Below are positions 1 to 7,449 of a DNA stretch of 64,000 nucleotides, piece after piece. A model generated the notes under the pieces. It was given only the letters and a program-made list of their open reading frames with translations. It made no database searches and was not told where the DNA came from. A program made the translations under genes and the position numbers. Position 1 is the stretch's first letter. Every line of letters begins with the position of its first letter. Origin of the DNA: Janthinobacterium sp. GW458P (GTDB lineage: Bacteria > Pseudomonadota > Gammaproteobacteria > Burkholderiales > Burkholderiaceae_D); the NCBI RefSeq assembly GCF_002127585.1, contig NZ_NEGZ01000007.1, positions 1 to 64,000 of the forward strand. The letters run 5' to 3'.

Positions 1-707
1 GGCGGCACGGCGGCCAGCGCCACGCGCGCCGCTTCCAGCGCGGCGCGCGCCTGCGAGCGGTAGCTGGCGCCATGCGCGGCAAAGCCGCCTTGCGCCGGAT
101 CATGTTCGAGAAAGCGCGCATTGTCGCGCGCGATGCCGGCCAGGCGCGAATACGCGGCGCGCAGCGCGCGCCGGGCCGGGCTGAAAGGGTGGATGCGCCA
201 CACAGTAAAGCTGAGCACGGTGGCGAACAGGCAGCCGAACATGTACAGGCCCAGGAAGGGCGCGCTCTGCGTCATCGATTCCAATGGATGCGTGACCATC
301 ACCACGCAGGCCGTGGCCGCCAGGATGGCCACCTGCGCCGTGGCCGCGCCCCAGATGCGCGCCAGCGCGCCGGCCCAGGAAAACAGCAGCACGGCGATGG
401 CCGCCGTCGCCAGGCCATGGCCGGCCGCCAGCGCGGCCAGCCCGCCCACCACGGTCGACAGCAGGCCGAAACCCAGCATCGAGACGAAACGCATGCGCCG
501 CGTGCCGGCCGCGTCGGCCAGACAGGTCCAGAAGGCGCCGATGGCGGCCCAGGAAAAATCGGGGTGGTCGAACAGCAAACCCAGCAGCAGCATGGCGCTT
601 GAGGCGCAGGCGGCCCGCAGGCCTTCGGACAGGTTCGTTTCATCGATGGCCAGGGTGACCATCCACAGGGGGCGGCGCTGCGCCAGGGTGTCGGTGTAGG
701 CGTGCAT
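1..707 (-). CDS. FUSC family inner-membrane protein (3' end outside window)
   Basis: The minus-strand frame reads continuously from an ATG at 707 to the window edge. The visible 235 residues contain several hydrophobic helices in the first 170 residues (for example ALLMLLGLLF-like stretches around residues 38-150) followed by a charged segment with an HPFSPARRALRAAYSRLAG motif. This pattern is typical of the N-terminal half of FUSC/YccS-type proteins, which are linked to efflux of aromatic acids or similar compounds. The frame stays open upstream of 707, and a TTG about 60 nt upstream is an alternative start, so the N-terminus is uncertain. The gene lies downstream of dxs but is separated from it by a terminator, so it is probably an independent unit. 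Family call is from hydrophobicity and recalled sequence style; substrate unknown. Confidence 0.7.
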   Translation of the reverse strand, partial: MHAYTDTLAQRRPLWMVTLAIDETNLSEGLRAACASSAMLLLGLLFDHPDFSWAAIGAFWTCLADAAGTRRMRFVSMLGFGLLSTVVGGLAALAAGHGLATAAIAVLLFSWAGALARIWGAATAQVAILAATACVVMVTHPLESMTQSAPFLGLYMFGCLFATVLSFTVWRIHPFSPARRALRAAYSRLAGIARDNARFLEHDPAQGGFAAHGASYRSQARAALEAARVALAAVP

Positions 708-856
708 GCCCGTCAGCCAGCGGCCGGCCAAGCCGCGCGCGCGGCGATGGAGTTTCCTGAAATGCAAGATGAACTTTGAAGAGGTATCAAAGCGTCATCG
801 TAGCATTCCCCGGCGAAAAATGTTGCAGTGCAATGTAAATCGGCCATGGACGAAGA

Positions 857-882
857 AAAAGCGACACCGCTGTGTCGCTTTT
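857..882 (-). terminator. Rho-independent terminator after dxs
   Basis: An inverted repeat with arms AAAAGCGACAC and GTGTCGCTTTT around a 4-nt loop CGCT. Read on the minus strand it is followed by a T-run, and it sits 17 nt past the dxs stop codon, so it ends the xseB-ispA-dxs transcript. Confidence 0.85.
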
Positions 883-898
883 CTGTCTACAGGCAAAC

Positions 899-2767
899 TT
901 AGCTGACGGCAGCCAGGCGCGGCTGGGAACCGCCAAAGCGCTGCTCGATCGAGGCGGCGATGCCGGCGGCGTCCAGGCCCACGCTTTTCAGCAATTGCAC
1001 GGGGTCGCCATGGTCGATGAAGGTGTCGGGCAAGCCCAGCATCAAAATCGGCTTGACGATACCCTCGGCCGCCAGCGCTTCGGCCACGGCCGAACCGGCG
1101 CCGCCCATGATGCAGCCCTCTTCCACCGTCACCAGATAATCATGCTCGGCAGCAAGCTGCTTCACCAGCGCCACGTCGAGCGGCTTGATGAAGCGCATGT
1201 TGGCCACCGTCGCGTCGAGCTTGTCGCCCGCCGCCACGCCAGGTGCCACCATGGAACCGAAGGCCAGGATGGCGATGCGCTTGCCCTGGCGCTTGAGTTC
1301 GCCCTTGCCGATCTCGATGCTGGTCAGTTCCGGCACGATGGCCGCCCCCGTGCCGGCGCCGCGCGGATAGCGGATGGCGGCCGGGCCCGGGTAGTGGTAA
1401 CCCGTCGTCAGCATTTGACGGCATTCGTTTTCGTCCGACGCGGCCATGACGACCATGTTCGGGATGCAGCGCAAAAACGCCATGTCGTAGTTGCCCGCGT
1501 GCGTGGCGCCGTCGGCGCCCACCAGGCCGGCGCGGTCCAGCGCGAACGTCACGTCCAGGTTTTGCAGGGCCACGTCGTGGATCAGCTGGTCATAGGCGCG
1601 CTGCAGGAAGGTGGAATAGATGGCCACGACGGGTTTCAGGCCTTCGCAGGCCAGGCCCGCGCCAAACGTCACGGAATGCTGCTCGGCAATACCGACGTCA
1701 AAGTAGCGGGTCGGGAATTGCTGTTCGAACTTGACCATGCCCGAGCCTTCGCGCATGGCCGGCGTGATGCCCACCAGGCGCTTGTCGTGGGCGGCCATGT
1801 CGCACAGCCAGTTGCCGAACACTTCCGTGTACGTCATCTTGGCCGGCGCCGTGGCCGGCTTGATGCCCTCGGCCGGATTGAACTTGCCCGTGCCGTGGTA
1901 CAGGATAGGTTCCGCCTCGGCCAGCTTGTAGCCCTGGCCCTTCTTGGTGACGACGTGCAGGAATTGCGGACCCTTCAATTGCTTGATATTTTGCAAGGTC
2001 GGGATCAGCGAATCGAGGTCGTGGCCGTCGATGGGGCCGATATAGTTAAAACCGAATTCCTCGAACATGGTGGCGGGCACGACCATGCCCTTGGCATGCT
2101 CTTCAAAGCGCTTCGCCAGCTCCAGCACGGGGCCGGGCAAGACGGATTTGCCAACATTCTTGGCTGCCGCATAGAACTGGCCCGACATCAGCCGCGCCAG
2201 GTGGCGGTTCAGCGCGCCCACGGGCGGCGAAATCGACATGTCGTTGTCGTTCAGGATCACCAGCAGGTTGACGTCTTCCTGCACGCCCGCATTGTTCATC
2301 GCCTCGAAAGCCATGCCGGCCGTCATCGAGCCGTCGCCGATCACGGCGATCGCGTGCAGCGGGTCGCCCTTGATCTTGGCGGCCTGCGCCATGCCCAGCG
2401 CAGCGGAAATGGACGTCGACGAGTGCGCCGTGCCAAACGTGTCGTATTCGCTCTCGTCGCGTTTCGGGAAGCCGGAAATGCCGTCCTTCTGGCGCAAGGT
2501 ATGCATGCGCTCGCGCCGGCCCGTCAAAATCTTGTGCGAATAGGTCTGGTGGCCCACGTCCCAGACGATGCGGTCGTGCGGCGTGTTGAACACGTAGTGC
2601 AGCGCGACGGTCAGCTCGACCGTGCCCAGATTGGACGACAAATGGCCGCCCGTCTTGGAGACGGAATCGAGCAGGAAGCTGCGCAATTCCTGCGCCAGCG
2701 GCACCAGTTGCGAGCGGGCCAGCTTGCGCACTTGCGCCGGTTCATTGATGGTTTCTAACAGTTTCAT
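899..2767 (-). CDS. dxs: 1-deoxy-D-xylulose-5-phosphate synthase
   Basis: This 622-residue enzyme condenses pyruvate and glyceraldehyde 3-phosphate to DXP, the first step of the MEP isoprenoid pathway and a precursor for thiamine and pyridoxal. Visible hallmarks are [21 protein letters not shown] near residue 40, the thiamine-diphosphate motif GDGSMTAG at 144-151 with the partner NDN near 173, and the transketolase-like central domain with [19 protein letters not shown]. Length matches the family. The start ATG follows the ispA stop codon with no gap, and the ribosome-binding sequence GGAAGG lies inside the end of ispA, so the genes are translationally coupled in an xseB-ispA-dxs operon. Confidence 0.98.
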   Translation of the reverse strand: MKLLETINEPAQVRKLARSQLVPLAQELRSFLLDSVSKTGGHLSSNLGTVELTVALHYVFNTPHDRIVWDVGHQTYSHKILTGRRERMHTLRQKDGISGFPKRDESEYDTFGTAHSSTSISAALGMAQAAKIKGDPLHAIAVIGDGSMTAGMAFEAMNNAGVQEDVNLLVILNDNDMSISPPVGALNRHLARLMSGQFYAAAKNVGKSVLPGPVLELAKRFEEHAKGMVVPATMFEEFGFNYIGPIDGHDLDSLIPTLQNIKQLKGPQFLHVVTKKGQGYKLAEAEPILYHGTGKFNPAEGIKPATAPAKMTYTEVFGNWLCDMAAHDKRLVGITPAMREGSGMVKFEQQFPTRYFDVGIAEQHSVTFGAGLACEGLKPVVAIYSTFLQRAYDQLIHDVALQNLDVTFALDRAGLVGADGATHAGNYDMAFLRCIPNMVVMAASDENECRQMLTTGYHYPGPAAIRYPRGAGTGAAIVPELTSIEIGKGELKRQGKRIAILAFGSMVAPGVAAGDKLDATVANMRFIKPLDVALVKQLAAEHDYLVTVEEGCIMGGAGSAVAEALAAEGIVKPILMLGLPDTFIDHGDPVQLLKSVGLDAAGIAASIEQRFGGSQPRLAAVS

Positions 2768-3679
2768 TTATGCCTTCCGCTGCACGACCAGGTCCGCCAG
2801 CTCGCGCAGGCGGCGTGCCTTGTCCCCGAATGGCGCCAGCGCCGCATGGGCGTCGCACCGCAATTGTTCTGCCAGGGCCCGCGATGGTTCCAGCCCCAGT
2901 ATCGATACGTAAGTGGGCTTGTTGGCGGCCGCATCCTTGCCCGCCGTCTTGCCCAGGGTGGCCGAATCGGCCGTCGCGTCGAGCACGTCGTCGACCACCT
3001 GGAAGGCCAGGCCGACGGCGCGCGCATAGGCGTTCAGCGCCGTCATCTCGTCCGCCGTCAAGTCCTTGCCGGCCAGCGCGCCGAGGATCACGGCCGCGCG
3101 CAGCAAGGCGCCCGTCTTGAGTTGATGCATCTGTTCCAGCTGCGGCAGGGTCAAGGCCAGGCCGACGCTGTCGAGGTCGATCGCCTGGCCGCCGCACATG
3201 CCTGCCGAGCCCGACGCGTGCGCCAGCAGCCGGATCATGGCCATTTGCCGCGCGGGAGGAATCGCCGCGCCGTCGGCCAGCAGCATGAAGGCCTGCGATT
3301 GCAGCGCGTCGCCCACCAGCAGGGCCGTCGCTTCATCGTAGGCGATGTGCACGGTGGGCTTGCCACGGCGCAAGGCATCGTCATCCATGCACGGCATGTC
3401 GTCATGCACGAGCGAATACACGTGAATCATTTCCAGCGCGCAAGCGGCGCGCGCGAGCGTGTCTTGATCCGCATCAAACAGCTCACCGGCCGCCATCACC
3501 AGCAGCGGGCGCACGCGCTTGCCGCCGCCCAAGAGCGCATAGCGCATGGCCGCGTGCAGCTTGTGCGGCACGACGTCTGCCGCTGGCAGGAAGTGGTCGA
3601 GCCGGCCTTCCACGCCGGACTGGGTCGCCTGCATCCAGTCGCCGAAAGTGACGCCATCTTGTTGAATGCTGGCCATCAT
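2768..3679 (-). CDS. ispA: Short-chain polyprenyl (farnesyl/geranyl) diphosphate synthase
   Basis: A 303-residue all-alpha prenyltransferase that extends dimethylallyl diphosphate with isopentenyl diphosphate, normally to farnesyl diphosphate. The first aspartate-rich motif DDMPCMDDD is near residue 90 and the second, DDVLDATAD, near residue 225; GGGKRVRP is the usual substrate-binding element. The frame opens about 31 codons further upstream, but the ATG at 3679 overlaps the xseB stop codon (ATGA) and gives the normal family N-terminus, so it was chosen. A second ATG follows immediately. Middle gene of xseB-ispA-dxs. Confidence 0.95.
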   Translation of the reverse strand: MMASIQQDGVTFGDWMQATQSGVEGRLDHFLPAADVVPHKLHAAMRYALLGGGKRVRPLLVMAAGELFDADQDTLARAACALEMIHVYSLVHDDMPCMDDDALRRGKPTVHIAYDEATALLVGDALQSQAFMLLADGAAIPPARQMAMIRLLAHASGSAGMCGGQAIDLDSVGLALTLPQLEQMHQLKTGALLRAAVILGALAGKDLTADEMTALNAYARAVGLAFQVVDDVLDATADSATLGKTAGKDAAANKPTYVSILGLEPSRALAEQLRCDAHAALAPFGDKARRLRELADLVVQRKA

Positions 3680-3927
3680 TGCGCGGCCTCGCCGGCATCG
3701 ACGAACGGTTTGAGCATGTCGCCTTCCAGTACTTTCACCTGCGCTTCGACACTGTCGAGCTGGGTAGCGCAATACTTGACCAGTTCCGAGCCGCGCTGGT
3801 AGGCCGCGACCGATGCTTCCAGCGGCAACTGGCCCGCTTCCATTTGCGTTACCAGCTGCGCCAGTTCCGCCATCGCCTCTTCAAACGAGGCCGGCGCTGC
3901 GGCAGCGGCAGTTAATTTCTTCGACAT
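3676..3927 (-). CDS. xseB: Exodeoxyribonuclease VII small subunit
   Basis: An 83-residue protein with the typical XseB core: SFEEAMAELAQLVTQMEAG then LPLEASVAAYQRGSEL and a final KVLEGD segment. XseB forms a helical hairpin that binds XseA to make the single-strand exonuclease VII. The ATG at 3927 gives a family-length protein. The stop codon overlaps the ispA start by 4 nt. The pairing xseB-ispA-dxs is common in beta- and gammaproteobacteria. Confidence 0.95.
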   Translation of the reverse strand: MSKKLTAAAAAPASFEEAMAELAQLVTQMEAGQLPLEASVAAYQRGSELVKYCATQLDSVEAQVKVLEGDMLKPFVDAGEAAQ

Positions 3928-4333
3928 AGACTCAGATCTCTTCGTGGCACGAGGGGCTTGTAGGGAGACGCCGGGGACTCCCGGCCAGCATAGAAGCGTT
4001 ATTTTAGAACAAACCACACTATTAAGTGAAAACTAAAGCGCAATCGGCGCGCTCAAAGGAGGGGATGTTGCCAGTTGCTCCATGGATTTTAGCCCAATCG
4101 CCCCCGCCCACCGGAAATTCGACGGCAAATGACAATCTTTCTCATTAAAGTGGGCGAATTAGCGGCGGTGATGGCAATGCCGAGGCCGATCCGCGCTATA
4201 ATCGCCGGTTCTGTCCGAAATACCGTTTCAACAATTTTGAATTCAGGTCTTTGCGGATTCTTTCTCTCTGTAGCGGTTGCCCAGGGAATGGCCTGGGGCA
4301 CTGCTGACCGTTGTACATTTATGGGGGGTTGGG
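3928..4333. promoter_or_regulatory. Divergent intergenic region with a -10 box for the Rieske gene
   Basis: This 406-nt gap separates xseB (minus) from the Rieske oxygenase gene (plus). A perfect TATAAT lies at 4197-4202 on the plus strand, about 130 nt before the start codon; no good -35 hexamer is visible at 17 nt spacing. Short open frames in the gap lack ribosome-binding sites and coding character. I see no RNA gene here. Confidence 0.4.
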
Positions 4334-5434
4334 ATGTCCGATCTGGCTACTCACGCCAAGCTGGCGCGCTCAAACGCGCAACTTCCGGTCCACGTCTATT
4401 TTGACGAAACGCTACTGCAGCGTGAAATGCAGCAACTGTTCCAGGCCGGCCCGCGCTATATCGGGCATGAGCTGATGGTGCCGGAAACCGGCGATTTTGC
4501 GACCCTGGCGTCTGAGAACGAAGGGCGCATGCTCGTGCGCAACGCCAACGGCATCGAAGTGCTGTCCAACGTGTGCCGCCACCGGCAGGCGCTGATGTTC
4601 AACGGCCGCGGCAACGCGAACAATATCGTCTGCCCGCTGCACCGCTGGACCTACGACCTCAAGGGCGAACTGATCGGCGCGCCGCATTTCCCCGAGACGC
4701 CGTGCCTGAACCTGTCGAAAACGCCGCTGCAAAGCTGGAATGGCTTGCTGTTCGAGCAAAATGGCTACAACGTGATGGAAAAATTGAAAGATTTGTCCGT
4801 CTCGAAAGACCTCGACTTCTCCGGCTATATGTTCGACCACGTGGAAATCCACGAGTGCGACTACAACTGGAAGACCTTCATCGAAGTCTACCTCGAGGAT
4901 TATCACGTGGAACCGTTCCACCCGGGCCTGGGCAGCTTCGTCAGCTGCGACGACCTGCGCTGGGAATTCGGCAAGGATTACAGCGTGCAGACGGTGGGCG
5001 TGCACCGCGGCCTGCAGCAGGCCGGCTCGCCCGTCTACAAGAAGTGGCAGGAGCAGGTGCTGCAGTTTCGCGGCGGCGAAGCGCCGCCGTATGGCGCCAT
5101 CTGGCTGACCCTGTATCCGAACATCATGGTCGAATGGTATCCGCACGTGCTGGTCGTCTCGACCCTGTGGCCCGATGGCCCGCAAAAAACGCGCAACGTG
5201 GTAGAGTTCTATTACCCTGAAGAAATCGTGCTGTTCGAGCGCGAGCTCGTTGAAGCGGAACGGGCTGCCTACATGGAAACCTGTGTCGAGGACGATGAAA
5301 TTGCCCAGCGCATGGATGCGGGCCGCAAGGTCCTGATGCAGCGCGGCGTGAACGAAGTGGGCCCTTACCAATCGCCCATGGAAGACGGCATGCAGCACTT
5401 CCACGAATGGTACCGCAGCAATATCGAACTGTAA
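4334..5434 (+). CDS. Rieske-type aromatic ring-hydroxylating dioxygenase, alpha subunit
   Basis: A 366-residue protein with an N-terminal Rieske [2Fe-2S] domain: ligands are C81-x-H83 and C100-x2-H103 in CRHRQ...CPLHRW. The C-terminal catalytic domain has NWKTFIEVYLEDYHVEPFH near residue 180, the usual bridging acid and two histidines for mononuclear iron, plus an acidic VEDDEIAQRMDAGR segment. Relatives include choline monooxygenase-like and aryl dioxygenase alpha subunits. No reductase or beta subunit is adjacent, so the electron donor is encoded elsewhere and the substrate cannot be named. The ATG at 4334 follows GGGGGGTTGGG; an upstream in-frame ATG at 4277 gives an unlikely extension. 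A terminator follows directly. Confidence 0.9.
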   Translation: MSDLATHAKLARSNAQLPVHVYFDETLLQREMQQLFQAGPRYIGHELMVPETGDFATLASENEGRMLVRNANGIEVLSNVCRHRQALMFNGRGNANNIVCPLHRWTYDLKGELIGAPHFPETPCLNLSKTPLQSWNGLLFEQNGYNVMEKLKDLSVSKDLDFSGYMFDHVEIHECDYNWKTFIEVYLEDYHVEPFHPGLGSFVSCDDLRWEFGKDYSVQTVGVHRGLQQAGSPVYKKWQEQVLQFRGGEAPPYGAIWLTLYPNIMVEWYPHVLVVSTLWPDGPQKTRNVVEFYYPEEIVLFERELVEAERAAYMETCVEDDEIAQRMDAGRKVLMQRGVNEVGPYQSPMEDGMQHFHEWYRSNIEL

Positions 5435-5442
5435 TATTAGTA

Positions 5443-5467
5443 GAGGGGCCGCATAACGCGGCCCCTC
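5443..5467 (+). terminator. Terminator after the Rieske oxygenase gene
   Basis: Perfect inverted repeat GAGGGGCCGC (5443-5452) and GCGGCCCCTC (5458-5467) with loop ATAAC, 9 nt past the stop codon. The T-run that follows is short and interrupted. Confidence 0.75.
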
Positions 5468-5492
5468 ATTCATTTAATTCTACACTTACAAC

Positions 5493-5606
5493 ACCTGACA
5501 AAACCGTAGCGAGCGGCAGCGCGGCGTGGATAAGAAGCGCAGCTGTACTGCAGTACAGCGAGCATCGCAGGCCGCGCCCCGCGACGCGCAGTAGGTTTGG
5601 TCAGGT
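5493..5606 (+). repeat. Dispersed hairpin repeat with terminal inverted repeats, copy A
   Basis: The ends ACCTGACAAAACC (5493-5505) and GGTTTGGTCAGGT (5594-5606) are inverted copies with one mismatch. The centre is a perfect 16-nt palindrome CTGTACTGCAGTACAG (5543-5558). The 98-nt interior 5501-5598 aligns without gaps to 45527-45624 (copy B) with about 13 differences by eye. An inverted third copy is at 58535-58660. It carries no reading frame of note and ends 11 nt before the EamA gene. Confidence 0.85.
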
Positions 5607-5617
5607 GAAAGGCCAAA

Positions 5618-6541
5618 ATGCAGTCACTTTGGATGTTATTCGCCAGTTTCATGTTTGCCATCATGGGCGTGTGCGTGAAACTGGCGTCGGATCTATATTC
5701 GACCTCGGAAATCGTCATGTACCGCGGCATCATCGGCATGCTCGTCATGAGCTGCACGATTCTGTACCAGGGCGGCAGCTTTAAAACGACGATGCCGGGC
5801 CAGCATCTGTGGCGCGGCGTGGTGGGCGTGATCGCCCTGTGGCTGTGGTTTTATGCCATCGCCATCCTGCCGCTGGCCACGGCCATGACCCTCAATTACA
5901 TGGCGCCCATCTGGATCGCCGTGATTCTGCTGGCCGGCGGCTGGTGGAAAGGCATGCAACAGGTCGAGTGGCCGCTTGTGGCGGCCATCGCCATGAGCTT
6001 TGTCGGCGTGACATTGCTGCTGCAGCCCGTATTCGAGACGGACCAGCTGGGCGGCGCCATCACGGCCTTGATTTCCGGCATGCTGTCGGCCCTCGCCTAC
6101 TTGCAGGTGCGCAAGCTGGGCCTGCTGGGCGAACCCGAATACCGGGTCGTGTTTTATTTCTCGGTCGTCAATTTCCTCGCCGGCGTGATCGGCCACGTGG
6201 CCAGCGCCGGCGGCGGCCCCGTCGTCTGGCATGCGCACACGAGCGCCTATGGCGTCGGCTTGCTGGCCGCCGTCGGCCTGTGCGCCACCATGGCGCAGAT
6301 GGCCATGACGCGCGCCTACCGCCTGGGCAAGACCCTCGTGGTTGCCAATTTACAATACACAGGCATCGTCTTTTCCAGCTTCTGGGGCGTGGTGATCTTT
6401 GGCGACCTGTTCGACTGGCACGGCTGGACCGGCATCGCCATCATCCTCGCCTCGGGCATCGCGGCAACCTATTACAATACCCGCAACACGGCCCGTGGCG
6501 CCGCCATCGCGCGCACGGATCCCATCGCCAGCGAAGTGTAA
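5618..6541 (+). CDS. EamA/DMT family transporter
   Basis: A 307-residue membrane protein with about ten hydrophobic helices arranged as two EamA repeats (residues about 5-140 and 150-290), the drug/metabolite transporter architecture. Motifs include YRGIIGMLVMS in the first half and a second-half GERP-like region. Probable exporter of a small metabolite; substrate cannot be deduced. The start codon follows GAAAGG and lies just after hairpin repeat copy A. The sulfurtransferase gene follows after 13 nt, so the two are probably cotranscribed. Confidence 0.9.
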   Translation: MQSLWMLFASFMFAIMGVCVKLASDLYSTSEIVMYRGIIGMLVMSCTILYQGGSFKTTMPGQHLWRGVVGVIALWLWFYAIAILPLATAMTLNYMAPIWIAVILLAGGWWKGMQQVEWPLVAAIAMSFVGVTLLLQPVFETDQLGGAITALISGMLSALAYLQVRKLGLLGEPEYRVVFYFSVVNFLAGVIGHVASAGGGPVVWHAHTSAYGVGLLAAVGLCATMAQMAMTRAYRLGKTLVVANLQYTGIVFSSFWGVVIFGDLFDWHGWTGIAIILASGIAATYYNTRNTARGAAIARTDPIASEV

Positions 6542-6554
6542 AGGAGCCTTTACC

Positions 6555-7406
6555 TTGTATACGACCTTGATACAGGCCAGCGAACTGGCCAGCCACCTGC
6601 ATGACAGCGGCTGGGTCATCCTCGATTGCCGCCACGACTTGCTCAACCCCACGGCCGGCAGCGACGCGTTTGCCGCCGGGCACATCCAGAACGCCCAGTT
6701 TGCCGACATCGACACGGCCCTGTCCGGCCCCAAGACGGCGCGCGGCCCGGCATTTACGGGCCGGCATCCATTGCCCGACCGCAACGCCCTGCTGGCCGCC
6801 CTGCGCGGCTGGGGCATCGATGACGACACGCAAGTGGTGGCCTACGATGGCCAGGGCGGCATGTTCGCCGCCCGTTTGTGGTGGCTGCTGCGCTGGCTCG
6901 GCCATCCGAACGTGGCCGTGCTCGACGGCGGCCTGGCCGCCTGGCAGGCGCAAGGTTTGCCGCTGGTCACGCCGGTAGCGCCGCGCCCTGTCGGCAAGCT
7001 GACGGAAAAAGCCAGCCTGGTGCGCACGGCCAGCGTGCAGGACATCATCGCCAACCTGGAAACGCAAGCCTTGACCGTGATCGACGCGCGCGCGCCCGAC
7101 CGATATCGCGGCGAGAATGAAACCATCGACCCCGTGGGCGGCCATATCCCCGGCGCGAAGAACCGTTTCTTCAAGGATAACCTGCAGGCCGATGGCCGTT
7201 TCAAGAGTGCCGACGAACTGCGGCGCGATTTCAGCGCCCTGTTTGACGCACCACAAGCGGCCATCATGCAATGCGGCTCCGGCGTGACGGCGTGCCACAA
7301 CCTGCTGGCCCTGGAAGTGGCGGGCTTGCCCGGCGCAGCCCTGTATCCGGGCTCGTGGAGCGAATGGTGCGCGGACCCGGCGCGGCCCGTGGCGACGGGT
7401 AACTAA
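6555..7406 (+). CDS. sseA: 3-mercaptopyruvate-type sulfurtransferase (two rhodanese domains), TTG start
   Basis: A 283-residue tandem rhodanese. The N-terminal inactive domain has VAYDGQGGMFAARLWW; the C-terminal domain has the active loop CGSGVTAC, whose CGSGVTA form is that of mercaptopyruvate sulfurtransferases rather than the CRKGVTA of thiosulfate sulfurtransferases. Such enzymes move sulfane sulfur from 3-mercaptopyruvate to thiols or cyanide. The start is TTG at 6555, preceded by AAGGAG at 6541-6546; the only upstream ATG frame would run deep into the EamA gene. The frame ends at a bidirectional terminator. Confidence 0.88.
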   Translation: MYTTLIQASELASHLHDSGWVILDCRHDLLNPTAGSDAFAAGHIQNAQFADIDTALSGPKTARGPAFTGRHPLPDRNALLAALRGWGIDDDTQVVAYDGQGGMFAARLWWLLRWLGHPNVAVLDGGLAAWQAQGLPLVTPVAPRPVGKLTEKASLVRTASVQDIIANLETQALTVIDARAPDRYRGENETIDPVGGHIPGAKNRFFKDNLQADGRFKSADELRRDFSALFDAPQAAIMQCGSGVTACHNLLALEVAGLPGAALYPGSWSEWCADPARPVATGN

Positions 7407-7407
7407 A

Positions 7408-7434
7408 AAAAAGCGGACCTCGGTCCGCTTTTTC
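7408..7434. terminator. Bidirectional terminator between convergent genes
   Basis: Stem AGCGGACC / GGTCCGCT (7412-7419 and 7422-7429) with a 2-nt loop, flanked by an A-run and a T-run. It can end both the sulfurtransferase transcript and the convergent ABC-F transcript that stops at 7450. Confidence 0.88.
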
Positions 7435-7449
7435 ATGTCCGGTGGATAA

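Noticed and set aside
706-906. Plus-strand 66-codon frame between the FUSC gene and dxs
   Set aside because: Overlaps the dxs terminator and the FUSC start, lacks a ribosome-binding site and is highly basic without structure.
872-2758. A 628-codon open frame antisense to dxs
   Set aside because: GC-rich DNA gives long shadow frames; its product is low-complexity, rich in H, R, A and G, has no recognised domain, and dxs on the other strand is certain.
4089-4301. Minus-strand 70-codon frame in the xseB/Rieske gap
   Set aside because: No ribosome-binding site, no recognisable protein features, and it covers the likely Rieske promoter.
5493-5606. Repeat copy A considered as a small RNA gene or tRNA remnant
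   Set aside because: No tRNA landmarks (no GGTTCGA-type arm or CCA context), and the same element recurs elsewhere with inverted ends, which fits a dispersed repeat.
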